The translations under genes and the position numbers were made by a program. The notes under the pieces are model-generated. The model had not been told where the DNA came from. It did not search any database and saw only the letters and a program-made list of their open reading frames with translations. Shown piece after piece: positions 1 through 6,194 of a stretch of DNA of 6,382 nucleotides. The first letter of the stretch is position 1; each line of letters begins with the position of its first letter. Where the stretch lies: contig JAISRS010000529.1 in NCBI GenBank assembly GCA_031273485.1, forward strand, positions 1 through 6,382, given 5' to 3'. Source of the DNA: Prevotellaceae bacterium (GTDB taxonomy: Bacteria > Bacteroidota > Bacteroidia > Bacteroidales > UBA932).

Positions 1-3000
1 GTAGTTTCCGATTCGGAAGGTAAATTCACGCTGGATGTTCCGGAAACGGATAAAATCTTGGAAGTGAAATTTCTCGGTATGCAGGACGAAGAAGTGGAAG
101 TAGCGCCCAATTTGCGCATAACACTGCACCACTCCGCCTCCGCTCTGGATGAAGTGATTGTTGTGGCGTATGGAACGGCTAAAAAAAGTTCGTTTACGGG
201 GTCGGCTACAAGTGTTTCGGGAGAAAATCTGACAAGGAAGAATCAGAGCGAAATAACCAAAGCGCTTGTGGGAGAGGCAGCCGGCGTACAGGTAATAAAT
301 ACGAGCGGACAACCCGGAACAAATGCAACTATACGTATTCGCGGATTCGGTTCGGCAAACTCCGGCAGAGCGCCCTTGTATGTGGTGGATGGACTTCCGT
401 ACGACGGAGATATAAGCGCCATCAACGCTTCTGATGTAGAATCCACTACCTTGTTAAAAGATGCCTCGGCTGCGGCTTTATACGGAGCAAGAGCCGCTAA
501 CGGAGTAGTTCTTATCACAACAAAAAAAGGGGTTAAGGGACAATCCACCATAGAAGTCGATCTCAAGGCAGGAGTCAATGTCAGGTTAATTCCTATGTAT
601 GATGTGATTGATTCCCCCGAAAGATACATGGAACTTAGCTGGGAAGCGATGCGTAATTACGGCGAACTTCAAAACAATTTAGGGCGAGCCGCCGCAGGAG
701 CATACGCATCAAACAATTTATTCGGCGCAACCGGTATTGCTCCTGTTTATAACATGTGGAACACAGACGGCAGCGCTGTGATAGACCCTGTTTCGGGTAA
801 ATTCTCCAATGCAAACAGAAAATACACTCCCGAAAAATGGTCGGATCACATGTTCAACACAGGGAAAAAAACAGAGGCTTCCGTACGGTTTTCGGGCGGA
901 GCCGATAAACTTTCCTATTATACGTCTTTTGGCGCTTTGACCGAAAAGGGTTATTATATCGGTTCCGATTTTTCGCGACTGAACGCAAGATCAAACCTCA
1001 ATTATCAGCCGCGCGAATGGTTTAAAGCCACAACAAATATCGCTTATTCTTATATGGAATCCGACTTTCCGATGCAAGACGATAATCAAAACAACGGGTT
1101 TCAGTTTGTGAATAATATGCCTCCCATCTATCCCGTATATCAGCGTGATGCCAACGGTAATCTGGTTCCCGACCCGCTTGTTGGCGGCAACAGATACGAC
1201 TTTGGGATGCAAGGCGGATATGAACGTGGTTATGCATCGGGAATCAACCCTGTCGGTACTGTTGATTTGGATGTGAGGGGACAAACTTCTCACCAGTTGA
1301 TAGGAAATGCAAACTTTGAAATTTCATTTTTAAAAGATTTTAAACTCTCAAGTTCTAACGGTTATCAATACCTGTACATGGTAGAAACAGAATTGACAAA
1401 TCCTTACTATGGGGATGCGGAAGGAATCGGACGTATTGCCAGAGAACACGTATCCTATCTCGGATTGAACAATACGCAAATGCTGTCATATAATAAAAAA
1501 ACAGGCAGGCATACGGTAAACGCTTTTGTTGCGCATGAATCCTCAAGCCTTGTAATACGTGACGATTATGCCGAAAAGTTCAGACTGGCTCAAGCCGATA
1601 ATATTGAATTTACAAATGCCATAAATATGCAGTCTATAGATGGATATAAGTTGGACAGATCAATAGAGAGTTATTTTGCACAGATAAAATATGATTATGA
1701 TGAAAAATATTTTGCCGACGTAAATTTTAGACGCGATGGCAGTTCACGATTCACAAATCATAAATGGGGTAACTTCGGATCGGCAGGCGTTGCGTGGGTA
1801 ATCAGTAAGGAGGATTTTGTAAGTAATCTGGATTTCCTCTCTAACCTTCGTCTGAAAGCCAGCTACGGAACTTCCGGTAATGAGAATCTTAATTTGGGCA
1901 GCACAAATGCAAATTTCTATCCCACACAAAATTTATACAGTATCCGCAACCTGAATGATCAAATTACATACAGCCTGTACTATATAGGTAACAGCGATTT
2001 GACATGGGAAAAAAGTAATATGTTCAATACCGGTTTGGATTTTGATTTTTGGGATGACAGATTGAGCGGTGAAATTGAATTTTTCCAAAAAAGAACAACC
2101 AATATGATATTCAGCAAACAAGTCGCTCCATCGTTGGGTTATGCCTCTGCTCCCGTAAATGATGCGCAACTGAATAATACGGGTATCGAATTTAACATTT
2201 CCGGAAAAATTATTAAAACCTCCGACTGGGATGTGGAACTGCGCTTTATCGGGACACATTACGCCAATAAAATGGTAAAAATGCCGATGGAAGGTTCGGC
2301 AGAGAAAAACTTTGAACTGCACAGTCCTTACGGTTGGTCGAAAGGTCACTCTATCTACGACTTTTATATGCGCGAATTTACCGGAGTCGATGCCAATACA
2401 GGCTTGTCACAATGGCTTGTTTATTACGATAACAACAATCTCGACGCAGACGGAAACGCTACAAGAATCAGTAATATGACAGATTATCTCTATCAAAGAG
2501 CGCAGGCAGGCGAAACGGTTGAACTGGACGAAAAAAAGACTTCCACGTATGCCGATGCTACTCTAAAATACGTCAACAAGTCCGCAATTCCCGATTTGGC
2601 GGGAAGTTTCGGATTAAATGTGAAGTATAAAGGAATAGAGTTAAATGCACTGTTTGTTTACAGCATCGGCGGCTACGGTTACGATGCGGTATATGCCGGA
2701 CTGATGGGTAATGACCTTATAGGTACCATGAACTGGCATAAAGATATTGAACAGCGCTGGACTGCACCCGGACAAAACACCGCAGTACCGCGTCTGTCGG
2801 CAAATTACGACACTAATGTAAACAGTCTTTCTTCACGTTTCCTCACAAGCATGAATTATCTGGGATTGAACAATATTCGCCTTGCTTATACTTTCCCCAA
2901 ACGCTTGCTGGAGAAAGCAAAAATCCAGAAAAGCACACTGTGGGTATCCGGCGATAATTTATACGTAACAACTGCACGTCGCGGATATTTCCCCTTGGGA

Positions 3001-3078
3001 GATCAGGCAGGCGAATCAAACAGAAGTCAATATATACCGCTAAGTACAATTATGTGTGGAATCAATATTCAATTTTAA
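1..3078 (+). CDS. SusC/RagA-family TonB-dependent outer-membrane receptor, 5' truncated by window edge
   Basis: The frame is open from base 1 to a TAA at 3076-3078, giving 1025 visible residues; the true start lies upstream. Visible residues 1 to about 45 are the end of a carboxypeptidase-regulatory-like beta domain (EGKFTLDVPE). The TonB-box-like segment DEVIVVAYGT follows at 50-59. The plug domain is marked by IRIRG (111-115), YVVDG (127-131), LLKDAS (151-156) and a close at ITTKKG near 177. The rest alternates aromatic and polar strands as expected of a 22-stranded barrel, and the chain ends in GINIQF with the usual terminal Phe. Family members run about 1000-1100 residues, so only the signal peptide and the first part of the N-terminal domain should be missing. 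SusC proteins import ligands across the outer membrane using TonB-ExbBD energy and pair with the SusD protein encoded next. The imported substrate cannot be read from this sequence. The frame is intact. A TTG at 58 is internal, not the start. Confidence 0.96.
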   Translation, partial: VVSDSEGKFTLDVPETDKILEVKFLGMQDEEVEVAPNLRITLHHSASALDEVIVVAYGTAKKSSFTGSATSVSGENLTRKNQSEITKALVGEAAGVQVINTSGQPGTNATIRIRGFGSANSGRAPLYVVDGLPYDGDISAINASDVESTTLLKDASAAALYGARAANGVVLITTKKGVKGQSTIEVDLKAGVNVRLIPMYDVIDSPERYMELSWEAMRNYGELQNNLGRAAAGAYASNNLFGATGIAPVYNMWNTDGSAVIDPVSGKFSNANRKYTPEKWSDHMFNTGKKTEASVRFSGGADKLSYYTSFGALTEKGYYIGSDFSRLNARSNLNYQPREWFKATTNIAYSYMESDFPMQDDNQNNGFQFVNNMPPIYPVYQRDANGNLVPDPLVGGNRYDFGMQGGYERGYASGINPVGTVDLDVRGQTSHQLIGNANFEISFLKDFKLSSSNGYQYLYMVETELTNPYYGDAEGIGRIAREHVSYLGLNNTQMLSYNKKTGRHTVNAFVAHESSSLVIRDDYAEKFRLAQADNIEFTNAINMQSIDGYKLDRSIESYFAQIKYDYDEKYFADVNFRRDGSSRFTNHKWGNFGSAGVAWVISKEDFVSNLDFLSNLRLKASYGTSGNENLNLGSTNANFYPTQNLYSIRNLNDQITYSLYYIGNSDLTWEKSNMFNTGLDFDFWDDRLSGEIEFFQKRTTNMIFSKQVAPSLGYASAPVNDAQLNNTGIEFNISGKIIKTSDWDVELRFIGTHYANKMVKMPMEGSAEKNFELHSPYGWSKGHSIYDFYMREFTGVDANTGLSQWLVYYDNNNLDADGNATRISNMTDYLYQRAQAGETVELDEKKTSTYADATLKYVNKSAIPDLAGSFGLNVKYKGIELNALFVYSIGGYGYDAVYAGLMGNDLIGTMNWHKDIEQRWTAPGQNTAVPRLSANYDTNVNSLSSRFLTSMNYLGLNNIRLAYTFPKRLLEKAKIQKSTLWVSGDNLYVTTARRGYFPLGDQAGESNRSQYIPLSTIMCGINIQF

Positions 3079-3096
3079 TTTTAAAAGTATAAATTT

Positions 3097-4608
3097 ATGA
3101 AACGTAATAGAATATATTTATTATTATTATCGGCAATCACGCTCTTTGCCGGTTGCTCCGAAGATTTTCTCAATACTGAACCTACGGGGTATTTATCAAC
3201 GGAACAGTTAGGTGAAATAGCCTCAAAAAACTCTGAGGCTGTATTGGAACCGTTAGTCGCAGGACTTTATTCCACCACCTTCGCATTTGGGACAGGAGGC
3301 AGTGACGGTCATGATGACTTCGGTCAAAAATCCATAGATATTTGTCTGGACTACATGTCGGGAGATTTCGGCTCTGCCGCCACCGCCTACAACTGGTTCA
3401 TGTCTGTGTATCAATTCACAGGTCAAATCAAAACGGCTCAGCGCGCGTACATGGCATGGCGCTACTACTATCGGTTGATAAAGGGCGCCAATGAAGTACT
3501 TGACATCCTTGGCAGCGATGAAACGGAACCGGAAGATGCAAACGCTAAAATTTACTACGGGCAGGCTAAAGCCGTAAGAGCTTATGCTTACTTTTATTTA
3601 GTGAACCTGTATCAACATCCGTACAGCGATAAAAAAGATTCTCCGGGCGTCCCTGTTTACAGAACGCAATTGACGGCAGAACAGCATGGACAATCGACCG
3701 TAGCGGAAGTTTACGACTTCATTATCTCCGACCTCGAGGACGCCGTAAAAGCTCTTGAAAATTTCGACAGAGGCTCCGATAAATCCAAAGCGGACAAATA
3801 CGTTGCGCTCGGATTTTTGGCAAATGCCTGTCTCATGAGAGGCGAAGCAGGCGACTATCAAAAAGCCGCCGAAGCTGCCAACGCCATTATTTCAAGCGGC
3901 AAATTCCCTCTTCTGACGGCTCACGATGTAACCAACAGCGGATTTCGCTCCATTGATTCTCCAAACTGGATTTGGGGAGTTGATCTTACCACCGAAAATA
4001 CAGCGGGATTGCCTACTTTTTGGGGACATGTGGACTATTTTACATACAGCTACAGCTATGCAGGCAACATAAAAATCATTGATGCCGACCTCTATGCAAG
4101 TATTCCGGACACCGATGTAAGAAAAAACCAGTTCGGTTCTCCGGATACCGATGAAATCGGCGCAGCCCCCTTAGCTCCCATCTATAAATTCTATGATGCT
4201 GCAAGAGTGCCGGGAGGAGACAGAACATGGACAAATGACGAAGTGTATATGCGGGCGGAAGAAATATATCTCCTGCATGCCGAAGCCCTTGCCCGTTCGG
4301 GAAATGCCACCGGAGCAAAAGCCGCTTTAAAATCCCTCCTCGATTTACGCGACCCTGCCGCTGCCGCAAGCCTTGCCGCAATGAGCGACGCCCAGTTACT
4401 GGAAGCCATCTACTTCAACTGGCGCGTTGAAATGTGGGGCGAAGGAAAAACGCTGTTTGCCGTAAAACGATACAAGAAAACAGTGCATCGTGCTGCAAAC
4501 CACGTATTCCTTCCGGGAAACTCATTCCCCTATAACTACGAACGGATGATTTTTGAAATCCCCGAAAACGAACAAATTAATAACCCCAATTTAGTACCTC
4601 AACAATAA
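3097..4608 (+). CDS. SusD/RagB-family nutrient-binding outer-membrane lipoprotein
   Basis: The protein has 503 residues, within the normal SusD range. It begins with a lipoprotein signal peptide: basic MKRNR, a hydrophobic core, then a lipobox ending FAGC with Cys20 as the lipidated residue. Ser-Glu-Asp follows, resembling the acidic surface-export signal of Bacteroidota lipoproteins. SusD hallmarks in order are FLNTEPTGYLS (24-34), ANEVLDIL (131-138), the TPR-like helix KAVRAYAYFYLVNLYQ (158-173), MRAEEIYLLHAEALARSG (385-402), the RVEMWGEGKTLFAVKRYK segment (443-460) and a C-terminal IPENEQINNPNL (488-499). SusD proteins sit as a hinged lid on the SusC barrel and help capture ligand at the cell surface. 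The gene starts 18 bp after the receptor stop, with an AT-rich leader and no clear Shine-Dalgarno sequence, as is usual in this phylum; the signal peptide fixes the start. Co-transcription with the receptor is inferred from the spacing. Ligand unknown. Confidence 0.96.
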   Translation: MKRNRIYLLLLSAITLFAGCSEDFLNTEPTGYLSTEQLGEIASKNSEAVLEPLVAGLYSTTFAFGTGGSDGHDDFGQKSIDICLDYMSGDFGSAATAYNWFMSVYQFTGQIKTAQRAYMAWRYYYRLIKGANEVLDILGSDETEPEDANAKIYYGQAKAVRAYAYFYLVNLYQHPYSDKKDSPGVPVYRTQLTAEQHGQSTVAEVYDFIISDLEDAVKALENFDRGSDKSKADKYVALGFLANACLMRGEAGDYQKAAEAANAIISSGKFPLLTAHDVTNSGFRSIDSPNWIWGVDLTTENTAGLPTFWGHVDYFTYSYSYAGNIKIIDADLYASIPDTDVRKNQFGSPDTDEIGAAPLAPIYKFYDAARVPGGDRTWTNDEVYMRAEEIYLLHAEALARSGNATGAKAALKSLLDLRDPAAAASLAAMSDAQLLEAIYFNWRVEMWGEGKTLFAVKRYKKTVHRAANHVFLPGNSFPYNYERMIFEIPENEQINNPNLVPQQ

Positions 4609-4619
4609 ACTGATAAGAG

Positions 4620-5513
4620 ATGAAAACTTTATATAAATTATTAGCAGTATTTTGTGCCGTATGTTTCTTGGCGGCATGTGAACAGGAAATTGAACCAAAC
4701 AGCGGCGTCACGGATTATGTTCCTGACCCGTCGAAAATACCAACAGGCGTTACCACAGGCGAGTTGCTTGACAACTTGGGAACATCCGTGATTCTTGCCT
4801 CCTCTGTAAGCGGGGACGGTGGAAGCGTCTTGCTGGACAATGGCGTAATTGTGAGCGAAGCAACTGATTTCACAATCGCTTCACAGAAAATAACTATTCA
4901 AGCTGCGGATACGGCAACTATCGGCAATTTTGAAGTAACCGTAACAGGTTTGAAGAAAAGCACTACCTATTACTATCGGGCATATTCATACAACGCCGAC
5001 GGTATCGCTTACGGAAGCATCAAATCTTTTACCACGCTTAACGTTACTTTCTCGCCGTATAAAAGCGATTTTGCCCCTAATACGGCGGCAGTGGCGGACT
5101 GGGTATTCGACCGATATACCGGATACGACCCTGATGGCGTTGACTTGGTTTGGTTTAGTACAGAGATCGGAACTACGAGTGTTGCCTCCTACTGGGGCGG
5201 TGAAGATTTGACTCTTATCTCTCCATTAATCAGAATAGCCAATTCTGCCGACACACTTAGTTTTTATTTTTATGCAGGCGGTTACGGTTCGCCGCAAACA
5301 AAAGTAAAAGTATATATTACCGAAGATTTGGATAACTACGGCGCCCCTGTAAAAGATTGGACGTTACCAGGTGGTGGCGCTAGAACATCTATTCCAATGG
5401 ACGCCTATTTCGAGAAATCCGTTTATGTAGTAATAGTAATTGAAGCCGGAGATTTTATACTGTATAGATTCTCAATAGCTCCTACTACAAACGCAGCGGC
5501 TTTGTTCTCATAG
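4620..5513 (+). CDS. Surface lipoprotein with fibronectin-III-like and beta-sandwich domains, probable SusE/SusF-position accessory binder
   Basis: The protein has 297 residues. A signal peptide ends in the lipobox LAAC with Cys20 as the lipid site, followed by EQEIEPN, whose acidic residues fit surface export. Residues about 40-139 resemble the fibronectin-III-like repeats of Bacteroidota surface proteins: TSVILASSV and GGSVLLDNGVIVSE early, then TTYYYRAYSYNADGIAYG and a closing SFTT. Residues about 143-290 form a second, beta-rich region (ADWVFDRYTGY, DLTLISPLIRI, DTLSFYFYAGG, TKVKVYITEDL). It resembles the jelly-roll or 'choice-of-anchor J' type, a call made from pattern only. The gene lies 11 bp after the SusD stop, with a weak purine stretch before the ATG, so it is very likely in the same transcript. 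Position and architecture suggest a surface ligand-binding accessory protein like SusE/SusF, though it shows no obvious homology to those. No catalytic motif is visible, and the substrate is unknown. Confidence 0.85.
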   Translation: MKTLYKLLAVFCAVCFLAACEQEIEPNSGVTDYVPDPSKIPTGVTTGELLDNLGTSVILASSVSGDGGSVLLDNGVIVSEATDFTIASQKITIQAADTATIGNFEVTVTGLKKSTTYYYRAYSYNADGIAYGSIKSFTTLNVTFSPYKSDFAPNTAAVADWVFDRYTGYDPDGVDLVWFSTEIGTTSVASYWGGEDLTLISPLIRIANSADTLSFYFYAGGYGSPQTKVKVYITEDLDNYGAPVKDWTLPGGGARTSIPMDAYFEKSVYVVIVIEAGDFILYRFSIAPTTNAAALFS

Positions 5514-5568
5514 CCGTAAAATTACTTTCAGACATTTGTGAATAACAAAGTTTGAATTAAAAGAATTA

Positions 5569-5602
5569 AAAAAACGTTGTCATATTTTTGACAACGTTTT
5601 TT
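5569..5602 (+). terminator. Intrinsic (rho-independent) terminator of the SusCD operon, potentially bidirectional
   Basis: A perfect 14-bp stem pairs 5569-5582 with 5589-5602 around a 6-nt loop (TATTTT). Its core CGTTGTCA/TGACAACG is flanked by six A on the left and six T on the right, so transcripts from either strand would end in a U tract. It lies 55 bp after the third gene's stop codon, where the end of the operon is expected. Confidence 0.9.
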
Positions 5603-5606
5603 CATT

Positions 5607-5626
5607 TAAGGACTTTAAAGTCCTTA
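5607..5626. repeat. 20-bp perfect AT-rich palindrome
   Basis: A gapless dyad centred on CTTT/AAAG (AAGGACTTTAAAGTCCTT plus one T-A pair outside) begins 4 bp after the terminator T tract. It is built from the same TTAAAGTCC motif as the arrays at 5761-5828 and 6119-6194, and it overlaps the start of the first 120-bp repeat copy. Function unknown. Confidence 0.8.
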
Positions 5627-5730
5627 TTACCCTTAGATGAAGGCGCCCCACCGCTCGCGCGGATTTGCAATCCGTGCGCAGAAAAGTGAGAAACAGATGC
5701 GGTGGCACGGGTTACAAACCCGCGCAAGCG
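5611..5730 (+). repeat. 120-bp direct repeat, copy 1
   Basis: It matches 5807-5926 at 113 of 120 positions with no gaps; the two copies start 196 bp apart. The unit runs from the GACTTTAAAGTC palindrome through a CTTATTACCC segment and a 27-nt linker flanked by two inverted palindromic elements. The differences cluster in the linker (5687, 5695, 5698, 5699), with others at 5646, 5707 and 5714. Similarity stops at 5730. Confidence 0.9.
5652..5730. repeat. REPIN-like doublet 1 (two inverted 26-bp palindromic elements)
   Basis: The left element is 5652-5677 and the right element 5705-5730, separated by a 27-nt linker. The reverse complement of the right element matches the left at 22 of 26 positions. 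Each is itself a hairpin: the left one has a GCGCGGATT arm with loop TGC. Two of the four differences are the paired A-T to G-C change within the stem, so pairing is kept. Two short palindromes in inverted orientation is the layout of REPINs, which RAYT (Y1-type) transposases mobilise in other bacteria. No such gene is in this window, and the assignment rests on architecture alone. Confidence 0.65.
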
Positions 5731-5732
5731 AC

Positions 5733-5763
5733 CCCCTAACAGGGTTCAAAACCCTGTTAGGGG
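5733..5763. repeat. Perfect 14-bp GC-rich hairpin
   Basis: CCCCTAACAGGGTT at 5733-5746 pairs exactly with 5750-5763 around a CAA loop. It directly follows the first REPIN-like doublet and abuts the 9-bp-motif array. It is not followed by a T tract, so it is not a classical terminator. It occurs once here; the second 120-bp copy lacks it. Confidence 0.85.
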
Positions 5764-5828
5764 TAATAAGGTCTTTAAAGACCTTAAAGTCCTTAAAGTC
5801 CTTAAAGACTTTAAAGTCCTTATTACCC
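5761..5828. repeat. 9-bp tandem motif array bounded by inverted repeats
   Basis: The 22-nt arms at 5761-5782 and 5807-5828 are inverted copies matching at 20 of 22 positions, with the outer 11 bp (GGGTAATAAGG) perfect. The 24-nt centre, 5783-5806, repeats CTTAAAGTC with a 9-bp period. The right arm is also the start of the second 120-bp repeat, so the array joins the two copies. The left edge shares three bases with the preceding hairpin. Function unknown. Confidence 0.8.
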
Positions 5829-5926
5829 TTAGATGAAGGCGACCCACCGCTCGCGCGGATTTGCAATCCGTGCGCAGAAAAGCGAGAAACGGACACGGTG
5901 GCGCGGGTTGCAAACCCGCGCAAGCG
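5807..5926 (+). repeat. 120-bp direct repeat, copy 2
   Basis: This is the second copy of 5611-5730, 113 of 120 positions identical. After 5926 it diverges: the 14-bp hairpin and 9-bp array that follow copy 1 are replaced by a short segment leading to a solitary palindromic element. The duplication looks fairly recent or homogenised. Confidence 0.9.
5848..5926. repeat. REPIN-like doublet 2
   Basis: The left element is 5848-5873 and the right element 5901-5926, again with a 27-nt linker. The right element contains a perfect 9-bp stem, GCGCGGGTT with loop GCA (5901-5921). In doublet 1 the matching stem has an A opposite a G position of the other arm; here it is fully paired. Arms match at 22 of 26 positions when one is reverse-complemented. 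Confidence 0.65.
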
Positions 5927-5945
5927 GAGCGGGTCTATCAACATA

Positions 5946-5973
5946 GCTTGCGCGGATTTGCAATCCGTGCGAG
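5946..5973. repeat. Solitary palindromic (REP-like) element
   Basis: This fifth copy of the element reads in the same orientation as the left elements of the two doublets. Bases 5947-5958 pair with 5962-5973 in a 12-bp stem including G-T pairs, with loop TGC and core GGATT/AATCC. It lies 19 bp after doublet 2 and has no inverted partner at the usual distance. Confidence 0.7.
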
Positions 5974-6027
5974 CGATATTTCTTATCACAACGTTCTCTG
6001 ATTTTCACGACAACGTTCCCCCCGTTC

Positions 6028-6048
6028 GGCGTAGCGTCTCGCTACGCC
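6028..6048. repeat. 9-bp perfect GC-rich hairpin
   Basis: GGCGTAGCG at 6028-6036 pairs with 6040-6048 around a TCT loop. Its last two bases are also the first two of the inverted-repeat arm beginning at 6047, so the two structures touch and may compete. Confidence 0.75.
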
Positions 6049-6121
6049 GCAGCTAAAAGCGAAGCTCCTGCTTCGCACTAAGGCGGGACTGCAAGCCGGA
6101 GGAACCTACTTTTAGCTGCGG
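6047..6121. repeat. 75-bp element bounded by perfect 13-bp inverted repeats
   Basis: CCGCAGCTAAAAG at 6047-6059 is the exact reverse complement of 6109-6121. Inside, GCGAAG (6059-6064) pairs with CTTCGC (6071-6076) around a 6-nt loop. The segment near 6083-6099 (GGGACTGCAAGCC) looks like a degraded relative of the GGATTTGCAATCC cores upstream. It could be a very small mobile or repeat unit, or a structured RNA. No flanking target duplication is evident, and a transposase origin is not shown. Confidence 0.65.
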
Positions 6122-6194
6122 GACTATAAAGACTATAAGGACTATAAGGTCTTTAAGGACTTTAAAGACCTTATAGTCCTTAAGACCCGTCCCG
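6119..6194. repeat. Second 9-bp-motif array with 21-bp perfect stem-loop
   Basis: Motifs ACTATAAAG, ACTATAAGG, TCTTTAAGG and ACTTTAAAG follow one another with a 9-bp period. Bases 6136-6156 pair perfectly with 6162-6182 over 21 bp with loop GGACT. An outer CGGGAC (6119-6124) pairs with GTCCCG (6189-6194). The motif is shared with the array at 5761-5828, so the two have a common origin or formation mechanism. No U tract follows, which argues against a normal terminator. Confidence 0.8.

Noticed and set aside
58..60. TTG at 58 as the receptor start codon
   Set aside because: The same frame continues upstream to base 1 with family-typical residues of the N-terminal domain (EGKFTLDVPE), and a start here would leave no signal peptide.
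243..629. Antisense 128-codon open frame opposite the plug domain
   Set aside because: It is a shadow of the conserved plug-coding sequence, without signal peptide, domain or supporting neighbours.
1933..2349. Antisense 138-codon open frame inside the receptor gene
   Set aside because: It lies wholly within a well-supported SusC gene, has no recognisable motif, and similar antisense frames occur along the whole gene.
5652..5973. CRISPR array
   Set aside because: Repeats are palindromic, alternate in orientation and have one fixed similar linker instead of unique spacers; no cas gene is present.
5633..5989. Open frame of 118 codons on the - strand through the same cluster
   Set aside because: The same repeats are open on both strands. 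From memory, peptides such as ARIANPRER and TDCKSA recur as hypothetical proteins in Bacteroidota annotations and are likely repeat artefacts.
5637..6056. Open frame of 139 codons on the + strand through the repeat cluster
   Set aside because: Its translation merely follows the palindromes and the 9-bp array (KSLKTLKSL-type runs and repeated CNPCAEKRET segments). The 9-bp period avoids frame disruption. No recognisable domain is present, and the start lies inside the repeat.
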